A DNA stretch of 64,000 nucleotides from an uncultured Acidobacteriota bacterium. Its GTDB lineage: Bacteria > Acidobacteriota > Terriglobia > Bryobacterales > Bryobacteraceae. The notes under the pieces are model-generated. The model did not search any database and was not told the DNA's origin. It saw only the letters and a program-made list of their open reading frames with translations. The translations under genes were made by a program, and so were the position numbers. Positions 49,394-59,094 of the stretch are shown here, piece by piece. The first letter of the stretch is position 1. Each line of letters begins with the position of its first letter. Where the stretch lies: assembly GCA_900696665.1 (NCBI GenBank), contig CAADGY010000217.1, positions 62,001 to 126,000 of the forward strand, given 5' to 3'.

Positions 49394-50743
49394 ATGATTC
49401 GAGGCTCTATTCTGGCGGCGGCGCTCGTGTTGGGAACCGCGGTAACAGGGTTCGCGCAGCAGATTACGTCAGTAGTGAATTTTGCTTCTCTTGATAACCG
49501 GCTTTCGCCGGGGGCCCTGGCGTTTGTGCGGGGGACGGGGTTGAACATCGGCGCCCCGCCGGCCGTAACGGTGACACAGGGAATAGAAGTCCGGGCGGCC
49601 TGGGTTTCTCCAAGTGACGTTTCCGCGACCCAGCTTCTGATTCAGATACCGCTCGATGCGACGGTTGGCGCGGGCACGCTCACTGTTGGCGCGGCATCCT
49701 ATCCCATCAATGTGACCTCATACGCTCCGGGTGTATTTTCGAGGGACTCGACCGGAACAGGCGTCGGTTCGTTCCTGCACGTGAACAGTGGACAGATTGT
49801 GAGCCTGACGACACCCGCCGCTCCGAATGAATCACTTCATGTTTTCGCGGTAGGTCTGGGCCAAACGAATCCTGCCGGTATGACCGGCGTGCCCTTTCCG
49901 GGAGTAGATGTGCCCACCGCGGCTATGCCTATAGTCCGGGTCGGCGGTATACCAGCCACCGTAACATCCTCCGTACTGCTGGCGGGATCGGTGGGGTTTT
50001 ACCGGATTACGTTCAGCGTACCCGCTGCATTGCCGAAAGGCCGGTACGACGTGGTTGTGTCAATAGGAATGCAAGAGAGCAATACGGTGACAATGCCGGT
50101 AACCGGGCCATTTGCAATTCCCGATTTCGACGAGAACGATGTGCCGGATCTGGTTTGGCAGAACGATACAACGCGGGAGGTTCATGCCTGGCGCATGTTG
50201 GGAGCGCAGGGAAATGTTTACGGCGGGTCGGTTATTCTAACGGGCGCCGTGCCCGGTTGGCGCATTGCCGGCAGCCATGATTTCAATGCGGATGGGAGGC
50301 CGGATCTCATCTGGCAGAACGACACGACCCGCGAAGCTTGGGTTTGGTACATGGGCGGCACAGAAGGTAATACTCTTCTCGGCTGGAATCGTTTAAGCGG
50401 CCCCGTGGCGGGCTGGCGGATCGCCGGTACCGCTGATTTCAATGCGGACGGGAGACCGGATCTCATCTGGCAGAACGACACGACCCGCGAAACCCATGTG
50501 TGGTACTTGGGGGGAGCGCAGGGGAATACCTTCCTGGGTTGGAACGTTTTAAGCGGCCCCGTGGCAGGCTGGCGGATCGCCGGTGCCGCTGATTTCAATG
50601 CGGACGGGAGACCGGATCTCATCTGGCAGAACGACACGACCCGCGAAACCCATGTGTGGTACTTGGGGGGAACGCAGGGGAATACCTTCCTGGGTTGGAA
50701 CATTTTGAGCGCTGCCGTGCCTGGCTGGGCTGTTGTCAATTGA
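49394..50743 (+). CDS. Secreted protein: Solibacter-type N-domain plus FG-GAP-like tandem repeats
   Basis: The protein has 449 residues and a signal peptide (LAAALVLGTAVTGFAQQ) after a CGGAGGA ribosome site. Residues 20-235 (ITSVVNFASLDNRLSPGALA, FVRGTGLNIG, LHVFAVGLGQTNPAGM, GSVGFYRITFSVPAALPKG) resemble the domain first described in Solibacter (TIGR03437). Residues 240-449 are four FG-GAP-like units (DFNADGRPDLIWQNDTTRET, HVWYLGGAQG). Units 2-4 are nearly identical, with a 52-residue period. It is probably a surface or extracellular binding protein. Confidence 0.82.
   Translation: MIRGSILAAALVLGTAVTGFAQQITSVVNFASLDNRLSPGALAFVRGTGLNIGAPPAVTVTQGIEVRAAWVSPSDVSATQLLIQIPLDATVGAGTLTVGAASYPINVTSYAPGVFSRDSTGTGVGSFLHVNSGQIVSLTTPAAPNESLHVFAVGLGQTNPAGMTGVPFPGVDVPTAAMPIVRVGGIPATVTSSVLLAGSVGFYRITFSVPAALPKGRYDVVVSIGMQESNTVTMPVTGPFAIPDFDENDVPDLVWQNDTTREVHAWRMLGAQGNVYGGSVILTGAVPGWRIAGSHDFNADGRPDLIWQNDTTREAWVWYMGGTEGNTLLGWNRLSGPVAGWRIAGTADFNADGRPDLIWQNDTTRETHVWYLGGAQGNTFLGWNVLSGPVAGWRIAGAADFNADGRPDLIWQNDTTRETHVWYLGGTQGNTFLGWNILSAAVPGWAVVN
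50279..50742 (+). repeat. 156-bp in-frame tandem repeats
   Basis: GATTTCAATGCGGA starts at 50279, 50435 and 50591, a spacing of exactly 156 bp (52 codons). The last two full units differ by only a few bases. Such arrays can change copy number without breaking the frame. Confidence 0.9.
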
Positions 50744-50879
50744 CCAACACGTCAATTGCTTTATTCAACGGTCCGTCCCGCTAACGCTAGTGGATCGGCG
50801 AGAATACGCAAAACTAACGCCTTGAATTTGCGGCAAAAGTACCACTTCAAAGCGGATGCTATAATTCTCGTTTATTTGT

Positions 50880-51911
50880 ATGCCTAATGATTCCAAGCCG
50901 TCGGTTCTTCTGACAGGAGCCGCAGGATTTCTCGGCGCTCATGTGGCGCGGGAGTTGTTGAAACTTCAAACTTTTTCAGTCTTGGCTCTGGACGACCTGT
51001 CGGGCGGCTTTGAAGAGAACCTCCCTGATGGTGTGCAATTCGTTCAAGGCAGCATAACCGATGCCAGCCTGCTCGCCTCTCTATTTGCTGAATACAAATT
51101 TCGGCATGTTTATCATCTGGCGGCCTACGCCGCGGAAGGCCTTTCACATTTTATCCGCCGGTTCAACTACACCAATAATCTGATAGGCAGCGTTAATCTT
51201 ATTAATGAAGCAGTGAAAACGGGAACGGAATGTTTCGTTTTCACAAGTTCAATTGCTGTTTATGGTGCTATCGAGCCGCCCATGGCGGAGCATAAGAATC
51301 CGCGTCCGGAAGACCCCTATGGCATCGCAAAACTCTCTGTGGAGATGGATCTGCGCGCCGCACATGAAATGTTTGGATTGGACTATGTAATTTTTCGTCC
51401 CCATAATGTTTTCGGTGAATTTCAGAATTTATCGGACCCGTATCGTAATGTCATTGGCATCTTTATAAAGCAAATTCGGGAGGGCGCTCCAATGACGATT
51501 TTTGGAGACGGAACTCAACAGCGCGCATTTAGCTATGTGGGTGACGTAGCTCCCGCAATTGCAAGGGCTCCATTCGTCACTGGCGCGCGCAATGAGGTGT
51601 TCAATATTGGGGCGGATCAGCCTTATTCAGTGAACGAGCTTGCCGAACATGTGGCAAAAGCTATGGGACAGCCCGGACATCCAAGAACTTATCTTCCGGC
51701 GCGCAACGAAGTGCTGCACGCCTACAGCGATCATTCGAAGGCACGCACTACATTCCAGTTAGGAACACAAGTGACCTTGGATGAGGGTTTAGCAAGAATG
51801 GCGGCATGGGCTCGCAATGTACCCCTCCAGCCTTTGAAAGGGTTCACAGACATCGAAGTTCATAGAAACATGCCACCCAGCTGGACGAAATATCAGACTG
51901 ACCGGAAGTGA
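50880..51911 (+). CDS. NAD-dependent nucleotide-sugar epimerase/dehydratase
   Basis: This is a 343-residue extended SDR protein. GxxGxxG occurs in LTGAAGFLGAHVARELL, and VYHLAAYAAEGLSHF and FTSSIAVYGAIEPP contain the serine of the triad. The tyrosine-lysine pair is in DPYGIAKLSVEMD, and FRPHNVFGEFQNLSDPYRNV marks the sugar-binding loop. It is most like UDP-glucose 4-epimerases, but the exact sugar is uncertain. TATAAT at 50860-50865 sits 14 bp before the ATG. The gene has lower GC and different codon use from the 1-50 kb genes and opens the lower-GC block. Confidence 0.85.
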   Translation: MPNDSKPSVLLTGAAGFLGAHVARELLKLQTFSVLALDDLSGGFEENLPDGVQFVQGSITDASLLASLFAEYKFRHVYHLAAYAAEGLSHFIRRFNYTNNLIGSVNLINEAVKTGTECFVFTSSIAVYGAIEPPMAEHKNPRPEDPYGIAKLSVEMDLRAAHEMFGLDYVIFRPHNVFGEFQNLSDPYRNVIGIFIKQIREGAPMTIFGDGTQQRAFSYVGDVAPAIARAPFVTGARNEVFNIGADQPYSVNELAEHVAKAMGQPGHPRTYLPARNEVLHAYSDHSKARTTFQLGTQVTLDEGLARMAAWARNVPLQPLKGFTDIEVHRNMPPSWTKYQTDRK

Positions 51912-52008
51912 CTATACTACCCGCTGCCTTCTTCGCGGAGAGGGAACTAAGTAGCGTGTTTTACATTCAAAAGCTAACTGCCCTATAAACCAGCCCATGA
52001 GTATATAA

Positions 52009-54462
52009 ATGATAACTGCAGCCAAGAAGATTCATGTATTTACTTCCGATTTTCTGCCGCCCCCGGGGGCCCCACGTACCGCCGGGGCGAATCGCAGTGC
52101 ACAAGTTCTTGCCGCCTTACGTAGTGCCGGACATCAGGTTACCTATAGCATGCCTCTTTCCACGCACATGGGCAAGCAATATGGAGATACCGTGTTGCCC
52201 GGACTGCGCGATGAAGATCGGTGGAGTTGTGAGCATCATTTTGAACCGGATGTAGTCCTCAATCGAATAGCACCGGATATCGCCATCTACTGCAATATCG
52301 ACTTGTTTCGTACGGTCCATCGCTTTGCGAAAGAAATTGTTCACATCGCCGATTTATATGGCCCTATTAATCTGGAAACCTTTTTACATCTCTATGAAGA
52401 CTCTGATGCCGCGATGCATGACGGTCAGGTTTTAGAACTGCGCTGCCGGGAAACAGTTGAGAAGTTCCGCCAGATTGACTACGTGGTCACTGTCTCCGAA
52501 CGTCAGAAGTACTTTTGGTCTGCATACTGTTCGTTGGCAGGGTTCAGCTTCCAGGATCTTAATGTTATCGTGTGTCCAGTCGCATTTGATATACCTGCCC
52601 AGAGCCGCAAGCCCAGCCCCCAGTTGACCGTTGTATATGCCGGCGGATTTTATCCGTGGCAGAATCCCGCCTGGGCTCTGCGCAAGGCGGCGGAAATTCT
52701 GGAAATGTATGAGGGCGCCACTTTACATATCTACGGGGGGCCTCACGCCGGACTTCCAAACGAACCTGGCGTAAACGCAATGCTAACGGACCTTCAGGCC
52801 CACCGCTGTGTGAGGTATCACGGCTATCGTTCCGCAGAGGAGGTAAGAGAAGCCTTATCGACGGCTTGGTGCGCATTGGAACTGATGGAGCAAAATCTAG
52901 AACGCGAACTGGCGATCACTGGTCGCACAGTCGAGTTTCTTTCCACCGGTACTCCCGTTATCTACAACAACTACTCGACGCTATCTAACACAATTGAGAA
53001 GTATAGGGCGGGCTGGACTATTTGTCCCAATGATTTGACGGCGCTGAAGAGTGTATTTGACGAACTGGCTCAAGGCGGGATTGAGTTAGTCGAACAGCTG
53101 TCTCTAAACGCCAGACGGCTTGCGGATGAGGAGTTTAATTCAAACAATTCAATGGCCGCATTGCGCGAACTCTGTGGGGGACAGATCCGTAAGCGTATAA
53201 AGGCAGTTTCTAACCGTCATTCACCACCCACACGCTTATCTCAAATGGGGCGAACTCTTGCAATCAGTCAAGATGCCGGACCCATTAGTGAACTGCGCAT
53301 AAAACATCCGTTCAGGAGCCTACAGCGGCAGAACATCATTACGGCGCACACTTTCTCTGATATTGGATTTGAAAAGCTAAAAAATGATGAGCAGTACTAT
53401 GATGCGATTGTAATTCAAAGAACAGTCCCGGAGTTTATCTATCGCGCCCTATACAATTCAGATATACCGTTCTTGCTAGACGTGGATGATAATCTACTGG
53501 CCCGGGCGTCTTACAGGGAAGGAGGCGCAGAGACTGGATTATCCATCGGCTTGCAGTGTGCAACGGTTGTAACTGCACCCAACCCGCGTACTGTACGAAT
53601 GCTTGAAAAGTATTCCGGACATGCGATTGACCAAAAGGTATTTATCACTCCCAACTCGCTACCGTTTTCCCCGGCGGTGCTGGACCGTGCAGCATCGCAG
53701 CCTTCGCAGATCATCTGGATACAGAGTGATATTGCGGCCCTTACTACTAGCCGGGAGGCGGTCACCCGTGCGGTCGAGGAGTTCTCCCGCAGGTATGAAT
53801 TACCGATCGCTCTCGTTGGACGGAATGTGTTGGATAGGCCGCAATTCACGCATCAGATAATAATCGGGGGGATTGACTTCGCCAAGAATCTTCAGTTGCT
53901 CGAATCAAGCCCAACGAGCATCGGTGTTGCTCCGCTGGAGACGGTTGCGGATCAGGAGACGTTAGATTTTGTGGCGGGTAAATCCGACTTGAAGATTCTG
54001 CTATTTGCTGGATATGGACATGCAGGCGTGTACAGTACTTCGCCGCCGTATACGGACTCACCGCTTCAGTTGCACCGCAGTCTGGTTGAGAACTCGTATG
54101 CTGAGTGGAAGGAGGCTCTCGAGTATCAGTATCGTGAAGGCTGGTTGCACGTTTCAGAACAAGCGAGGTTGGTTCAGGAAGAGCGGAACACAGACCGCGT
54201 TGCCAGGGAATCATGGGCCCCTGCGATTGAAGCCGTTCGGCTCGTTAAGCCGCTCCGGGGCTCTGAACTTTACACAGCATTTATGAACAGTTTAGCGGTT
54301 AAACGGGCTCCAACTACAACACCAAGCAATATAGCAGAACTCCACCACGCCATTTCGAGGCTGCAACACGAGATCAGTGAACTCCGAACCTCGTATTCCT
54401 GGAAAGTCACGTCTCCTCTCCGCAAAGTCGCTGCGCCTCTGATGAAGCGCCGCGGCAGCTAG
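52009..54462 (+). CDS. Large two-domain glycosyltransferase (GT4-like)
   Basis: The protein has 817 residues. The first half is a GT-B fold: KKIHVFTSDFLPPPGAPRTA at the N-terminal Rossmann, LTVVYAGGFYPWQNPAWALR in the donor domain, and ELAITGRTVEFLSTGTPVIY near the expected EX7E region. The second half (from about 420) has a related fold with YYDAIVIQRTVPEFIYRALY and PFLLDVDDNLLARASYREGG. The last 40 residues form a coiled coil (ISRLQHEISELRTSYSWKVT). The domain count and substrate are uncertain. It adds sugars or decorates an LPS/EPS chain. GC content is low. Confidence 0.8.
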   Translation: MITAAKKIHVFTSDFLPPPGAPRTAGANRSAQVLAALRSAGHQVTYSMPLSTHMGKQYGDTVLPGLRDEDRWSCEHHFEPDVVLNRIAPDIAIYCNIDLFRTVHRFAKEIVHIADLYGPINLETFLHLYEDSDAAMHDGQVLELRCRETVEKFRQIDYVVTVSERQKYFWSAYCSLAGFSFQDLNVIVCPVAFDIPAQSRKPSPQLTVVYAGGFYPWQNPAWALRKAAEILEMYEGATLHIYGGPHAGLPNEPGVNAMLTDLQAHRCVRYHGYRSAEEVREALSTAWCALELMEQNLERELAITGRTVEFLSTGTPVIYNNYSTLSNTIEKYRAGWTICPNDLTALKSVFDELAQGGIELVEQLSLNARRLADEEFNSNNSMAALRELCGGQIRKRIKAVSNRHSPPTRLSQMGRTLAISQDAGPISELRIKHPFRSLQRQNIITAHTFSDIGFEKLKNDEQYYDAIVIQRTVPEFIYRALYNSDIPFLLDVDDNLLARASYREGGAETGLSIGLQCATVVTAPNPRTVRMLEKYSGHAIDQKVFITPNSLPFSPAVLDRAASQPSQIIWIQSDIAALTTSREAVTRAVEEFSRRYELPIALVGRNVLDRPQFTHQIIIGGIDFAKNLQLLESSPTSIGVAPLETVADQETLDFVAGKSDLKILLFAGYGHAGVYSTSPPYTDSPLQLHRSLVENSYAEWKEALEYQYREGWLHVSEQARLVQEERNTDRVARESWAPAIEAVRLVKPLRGSELYTAFMNSLAVKRAPTTTPSNIAELHHAISRLQHEISELRTSYSWKVTSPLRKVAAPLMKRRGS

Positions 54463-54517
54463 GAGAATTCCGGCATGAGGGCTCCCGCGCGTCACTGGAC
54501 TTTTTTGAGTGTTTGAA

Positions 54518-56416
54518 ATGACACAGAAAAGTAGCAGAGAAGCCGAGAGCCGCTCTGAATCTGCACAGATCGAACGTTTGAAGCAAAGCGTCGACCGTCT
54601 CAGGGTGGAGTGCGAGCGGCTCGAAGAACGCTTGGCGTGTGTTGAAAACAGTATCATATTCCGCACACTGAAACGGTTGGGATCCGCTTTCGAGACGAGA
54701 AAGAGAATGATGGGGCAGCTTCTGCTTCGATCTCCTCTACACCCTCTGTATCTCCGGTTTTGGAAGGCCGGCGTTGTGGACGGATACGGAAGATGGGTAC
54801 GCGAGCAGGAAAGGCGGTTTCCATCGCGGGAGTGGCACGAAAAGGAGGCGGCTTCGTGGTCCTCACAACCCAAGATCAGTATTCTGATGCCGGTTTACAA
54901 CCCTATCCAGCAGTGGTTGGCCGAGGCGATAGCATCTGTTCGCAACCAGTCTTACAACCGGTGGCAGCTATGTATCTGCGACGATGCTTCCTCTGAATCA
55001 TGGGTTCGTGAATGGGTGGGCAGGGAAGCTGCGGCTGACGAACGCATCAAATTTGCAGCGTCCGGCCGCCGTTTAGGGATATCCGGCGCTTTGAACGAAG
55101 CCGGAAAACTCGCCACCGGAGACTACGTCGCTTTTCTTGATCATGATGACGTGCTGCACCGCTTTGCGCTTCATTATGTCGTCGAGGCATTGCAGGATGG
55201 AGACGTTCATGTAGTCTACACGGATGAAGACCATCTCGATGGCAAGGATGAGCGGGTGCGTCCGCAATTCAAACCAGGATGGTCACCCGATCTTTTAACC
55301 TCTTGCATGTACTGGGGCCATCTGCTGACGATTCGAAGGGATGTACTGGAGCGGGTAGGGTGGTTCAGGACGGAATGCGATGGATCTCAGGATCACGATC
55401 TCGCGTTGCGGATTGCCGACGGCCCCATTTGTGTCCGCCATGTTCCGCTTGTGCTGTATCACTGGAGAGAACACCTGAATTCTACATCAGTGAATAGTTC
55501 GGCGAAACCTTACACGACGGCGGCTGCATTTCGGGCGTTAACCGACACACTCCGGCGCCGGGGAGTCACGGGTGAACCTCAGTTGGGGCCCGTTGCTAAT
55601 ACATACTACATAAACCGGAAAGTCGCCAGCCGGCCGCTGATCAGCATCGTGATCTGTTCCAGGGACTCATCCTTATTATCCCGTTGTTTGAATGCTGTTC
55701 AGCACTCAACCCGTTACGATCCTTGGGAGATAGTGACTGTTTGGCATCGGATCGCGCCTAGCGATTTTCCGGAAGTTCTGGTTCAACGTGGCTGCAGGGT
55801 TGTCACCTATGATGGACCATTCCATTTCGCCCAAATGAACAATCACGGCGCCCGGAAAGCTAACGGCTCGCTTCTTCTCTTTCTCAACGACGATACGGAA
55901 CCTCTCAACAGCGACTGGCTAGACCATGTTGTGGCTCACCTGGAAAGACCTGAGGTTGGAGTTGTCGGAGGAAAACTGCTCTATCCTAGCGGGACCATTC
56001 AGCATGCTGGCATTGCCGTCGGTATGATGGACGGGGTGGGGCATCCAGGACGGGGCCTGTTTCGCAGCGAACTGTTCCCCTGGTTGGAACTCACGCGCGA
56101 GGTCACGGCGGTAACGGGAGCCTGTCTGGGTATACGAACTGCACTGTTTCAGGAACTGGGTGGGTTTGATGAGTCCTTTCCAGTGAACTACAACGATGTC
56201 GATTTGTGTTTACGGGTGAGGGAGCGCGGGCTGCACGTGATTTGCGAACCACGCGTCCTGGTGCGTCATTATGAATGTGCAAGCCGGACAGGTGGCACTT
56301 CCTTTCGGGAACGGTGGGCGTTTCAGGAACGCTGGCGGCGGCTAATCGAGTGCCCTGATCCCTATTTTCCCGGCGTGTTCGATTATGGGGATGAGAAGAT
56401 CCGGCTGAAAATGTAA
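54518..56416 (+). CDS. Tandem GT2 glycosyltransferase
   Basis: The ATG at 54518 (an in-frame GTG lies at 54509) gives about 632 residues. A coiled-coil leader (IERLKQSVDRLRVECERLEE) precedes two GT2 domains. The first has ISILMPVYNPIQQWLAEAIA, CICDDASSESWV, and DxD-like FLDHDDVLHRFA. The second has ISIVICSRDSSLLSRCLNAV, FLNDDTEPLNSDWL, and NYNDVDLCLRVRERGLHV. Both carry the usual acidic motifs, so it may add two sugars in turn, like the tandem enzymes of O-antigen clusters. Convergent with the methyltransferase gene. Confidence 0.88.
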   Translation: MTQKSSREAESRSESAQIERLKQSVDRLRVECERLEERLACVENSIIFRTLKRLGSAFETRKRMMGQLLLRSPLHPLYLRFWKAGVVDGYGRWVREQERRFPSREWHEKEAASWSSQPKISILMPVYNPIQQWLAEAIASVRNQSYNRWQLCICDDASSESWVREWVGREAAADERIKFAASGRRLGISGALNEAGKLATGDYVAFLDHDDVLHRFALHYVVEALQDGDVHVVYTDEDHLDGKDERVRPQFKPGWSPDLLTSCMYWGHLLTIRRDVLERVGWFRTECDGSQDHDLALRIADGPICVRHVPLVLYHWREHLNSTSVNSSAKPYTTAAAFRALTDTLRRRGVTGEPQLGPVANTYYINRKVASRPLISIVICSRDSSLLSRCLNAVQHSTRYDPWEIVTVWHRIAPSDFPEVLVQRGCRVVTYDGPFHFAQMNNHGARKANGSLLLFLNDDTEPLNSDWLDHVVAHLERPEVGVVGGKLLYPSGTIQHAGIAVGMMDGVGHPGRGLFRSELFPWLELTREVTAVTGACLGIRTALFQELGGFDESFPVNYNDVDLCLRVRERGLHVICEPRVLVRHYECASRTGGTSFRERWAFQERWRRLIECPDPYFPGVFDYGDEKIRLKM

Positions 56417-56433
56417 TCGTTGGCTGGCGCCGT

Positions 56434-57705
56434 TCACAAATCACCCGATTCGTCGTTCAGAAGCCACGCAGCCTGCTCCCCGACTTCTTTTACCGTTGCC
56501 CGCATCAATCGAAGCCGTTCCTGCTGAACGACTGAAGGCTCAAGCTGGATGGGAACGCCTTTCCGTAGCGTTACATAGAATTCACAATTACTTGTTGGGA
56601 ACGTACATGCAACGTTAAATGGAAGTATTCCCAATTGACCCAACTCCAGGACGATTAAAGAAAAGCTGGACGGTGTATAAACCGTCCCGTGGAAGTCGAC
56701 ATATTCCGACGAATCGTCTTCGGATGTGTTGTCGAAAGCGTGCTTTGCATCAGCAAGGACATTCGTGCCGAAAAACCCAAACGAGCCAACCACCCTCGGA
56801 AACCACGCCACGTCGCCACTTTCACTTACGTTATAAGCGATGTTGTCGAACGCCGTTTTCTTTGAATGGCGCGTACGGCTGAGATAGCGTGCCATTAAAT
56901 AGTCACTGGTAAGTGTGACCGGTTTGAAGAAGTCGAACATCGTACGCTTATCGGGGATCACTAACGATAGTATTCCATTCCCGCCCACCAGAACTGACGC
57001 GGACAGAAAAAAACCGATGGGATCGGGCATATGCTCAATGATATGGCTGGCTATTATCGCGTCAAACGATCCATGTTCCTCCACCGGAACGGCGGTTTCA
57101 AGCGGGCCGCGGTTCCACACGTAATCAACATGTTCAACTCGATCTACAGCTTGTTGCCCTCGGTATTTCGCTTTTAGTTCCTCCTGGGTGCAGTGATCAA
57201 GAGAAAAACTATTCCAGCCCCGGGAACGCGGCGCAATGGGATTGTACGATGGCCCAATCTCCAGAATTTTCATATCCCGGGAAATTAGATGTAAGATTTT
57301 CTCCTCTCTTGTAACAGTGAGATCTACGATTCGCCTGGGCGATCCTACGAGATGTTCTCCGTGCTCATCCGTGATACTTACAACATCGCCCTGATTTACT
57401 GTGTAACCCAACTCAATCTCAAAACCGAGGTTCCGTTGTCCAAACTCAACAAGGTCTTCTCTATGAATGGTGGGCTGGAATCTAGCAACGGGTACACCAT
57501 TTATCGACGCGATAAGGTTTGGCGGCTGTCCACGCGCATCGATCGCCCATCCCTTGATTGTGCTCAGACTGACTTCGTCCAGATAACCTTTCACGCTCCT
57601 TCTCCCCGCCTGATCCAAGACTGTAGTACTTCTACCCGTATCAAGCTGGAACCAAAGCGCGTCCGGCAGATCACGTGTCTCCCGCACCGATATGCGAGAT
57701 TGCAT
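56434..57705 (-). CDS. Methyltransferase-domain protein of the polysaccharide cluster
   Basis: The protein has 423 residues. The N-terminal 130 residues are beta-rich (VKGYLDEVSLSTIKGWAIDA, ISINGVP-like, FEIELGYTVNQGDVVSITDE), in the style of a small accessory module. Residues 140-300 are a SAM fold (MKILEIGPSYNPIAPRSRGW, FDAIIASHIIEHMPDPIGFF, GGNGILSLVIPDKRTMFDFF). The motif-I glycines are sparse. Similar proteins sit next to wzm/wzt genes and may cap or methylate glycan termini. The stop of the GT9-like gene lies 12 bp upstream of its start, so it closes that operon. Confidence 0.75.
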   Translation of the reverse strand: MQSRISVRETRDLPDALWFQLDTGRSTTVLDQAGRRSVKGYLDEVSLSTIKGWAIDARGQPPNLIASINGVPVARFQPTIHREDLVEFGQRNLGFEIELGYTVNQGDVVSITDEHGEHLVGSPRRIVDLTVTREEKILHLISRDMKILEIGPSYNPIAPRSRGWNSFSLDHCTQEELKAKYRGQQAVDRVEHVDYVWNRGPLETAVPVEEHGSFDAIIASHIIEHMPDPIGFFLSASVLVGGNGILSLVIPDKRTMFDFFKPVTLTSDYLMARYLSRTRHSKKTAFDNIAYNVSESGDVAWFPRVVGSFGFFGTNVLADAKHAFDNTSEDDSSEYVDFHGTVYTPSSFSLIVLELGQLGILPFNVACTFPTSNCEFYVTLRKGVPIQLEPSVVQQERLRLMRATVKEVGEQAAWLLNDESGDL

Positions 57706-57717
57706 TTCTGCGGCATG

Positions 57718-59094
57718 CTAATCCTGTCTGGCCACAAGCATCGGGTTTTTGAACCAGGCCCATGCATAATCGGCGGAACCCGCTCCTTCGGCCATTGTAG
57801 TGGCGAGTTCTACTACTGTCACTCCAAACACCTTCTGAAACGGTACTTTCCAATGGCTGACGGTAGCTGCAGGGACCGTCATCGAACTTTCAATTAGCAA
57901 TGTGCCTGTCTGATCCCAAAGCCGGAACCAAAAGCGAACTGGCTCGCATCGAACATGGTCAACTGCCAGATCGGCAGAAAAGCAGTTATGCCCGAGGAGT
58001 TCGACGCTTGCAAAGCGGACTGTCGTTTCATGCATCCCGGGAGGCCCGGGATGGAGAAAGATACCTCGATTCTCTCTATCGATGCGCGACTCAATACCGC
58101 CAGTGAATAGGGCGCTTCCACCACTGGATACAAGTGAAATGTCATCCGGTTCAAGACCAGTGGAGGATGGAATCACAGACGGGACGAGACTTGCCGCGTT
58201 CGATATGCTATCGCGTAGTTGCTGGTTCTCCCCTTTGAGGCGCTCCACCAATTCCCTTAGGTCCACATACGAAGCTTGCAAGGACTTTTCAGGACAAAGA
58301 TGCCGTACGATATCAATAAACTCATCCCGCCGCGCAGGCATAACATATCCGCGCGGACCAATGGGGAACGCATTGGCGAGCGAGAGAGGAAGATCGATAA
58401 TTCTCGGCACCTTCAATCCCTCGGCGATGGCACTCGCCAGGCTCGGGTTTCCGATGAACAGCCGGGCGCTCTGGATTAAACGCGCCATTTCCAGGAAGTC
58501 CTTGCACTTGCGGACTTCCCCTGCAAGACCCGATATCGTCTGCCATTCTTCCGGGATAGCTACAAGTGTTATGTGCTCAAAGTATCGTGCGACGTCGCGT
58601 ATGAACTCTTCGGACAAGCCACGATACCGGGGGGTCAGACAGATTACAACGCCTGGTTCTTCCGCACACGGCGAAACCGACAGGAACGGAATGTTAGGAT
58701 CAATATCAACGCCCATGGCCCGTGCGTGCGCATACATCAAATGGTTACGATCGATATCGTGGTGCCGGAACCGGTCCAGCACGTAATCGACATTGATGCA
58801 GGTTGAATCAATCCCCTCTAACGGCACACCCGCTTGGACTACGGTTACGCGATCAATATAGTCCTGAGCCATGAGCAAAGGAACTAAAGCATCTGCCGCT
58901 TCCCTGGTAAGCTTTCGCAGCGGATCGAAAGATCGAAATACATTTAAAATGACATGACGTACGCCCAGCGCACGGATTGACGGTAAAGAATAGAGGATGT
59001 CCCCGGCATTGCCACTATGAATCGCCGATAGTAAGGGACGGTTTATATCTTCCTTGGCGTCATCACTTAGTGTCTGAAAGTTGATAGAGACCAT
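57718..59094 (-). CDS. GT9-like glycosyltransferase with C-terminal beta domain
   Basis: The protein has 458 residues. The N-terminal 260 residues resemble the GT9 (heptosyltransferase/ADP-heptose) fold: LLSAIHSGNAGDILYSLPSI near the N-terminus, and FIGNPSLASAIAEGLKVPRI in the donor-binding half. The C-terminal 190 residues are a beta-rich domain (FLHPGPPGMHETTVRFASVE, FWFRLWDQTGTLLIESSMTV) of carbohydrate-binding type. Its start overlaps the previous gene by 32 bp. Substrate not assignable. Confidence 0.72.
   Translation of the reverse strand: MVSINFQTLSDDAKEDINRPLLSAIHSGNAGDILYSLPSIRALGVRHVILNVFRSFDPLRKLTREAADALVPLLMAQDYIDRVTVVQAGVPLEGIDSTCINVDYVLDRFRHHDIDRNHLMYAHARAMGVDIDPNIPFLSVSPCAEEPGVVICLTPRYRGLSEEFIRDVARYFEHITLVAIPEEWQTISGLAGEVRKCKDFLEMARLIQSARLFIGNPSLASAIAEGLKVPRIIDLPLSLANAFPIGPRGYVMPARRDEFIDIVRHLCPEKSLQASYVDLRELVERLKGENQQLRDSISNAASLVPSVIPSSTGLEPDDISLVSSGGSALFTGGIESRIDRENRGIFLHPGPPGMHETTVRFASVELLGHNCFSADLAVDHVRCEPVRFWFRLWDQTGTLLIESSMTVPAATVSHWKVPFQKVFGVTVVELATTMAEGAGSADYAWAWFKNPMLVARQD

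Noticed and set aside
50870-50880. Leaderless start of the epimerase gene
   Set aside because: TATAAT lies close to the ATG, but the -35 region is weak, so the transcription start is not certain enough to claim a leaderless mRNA.
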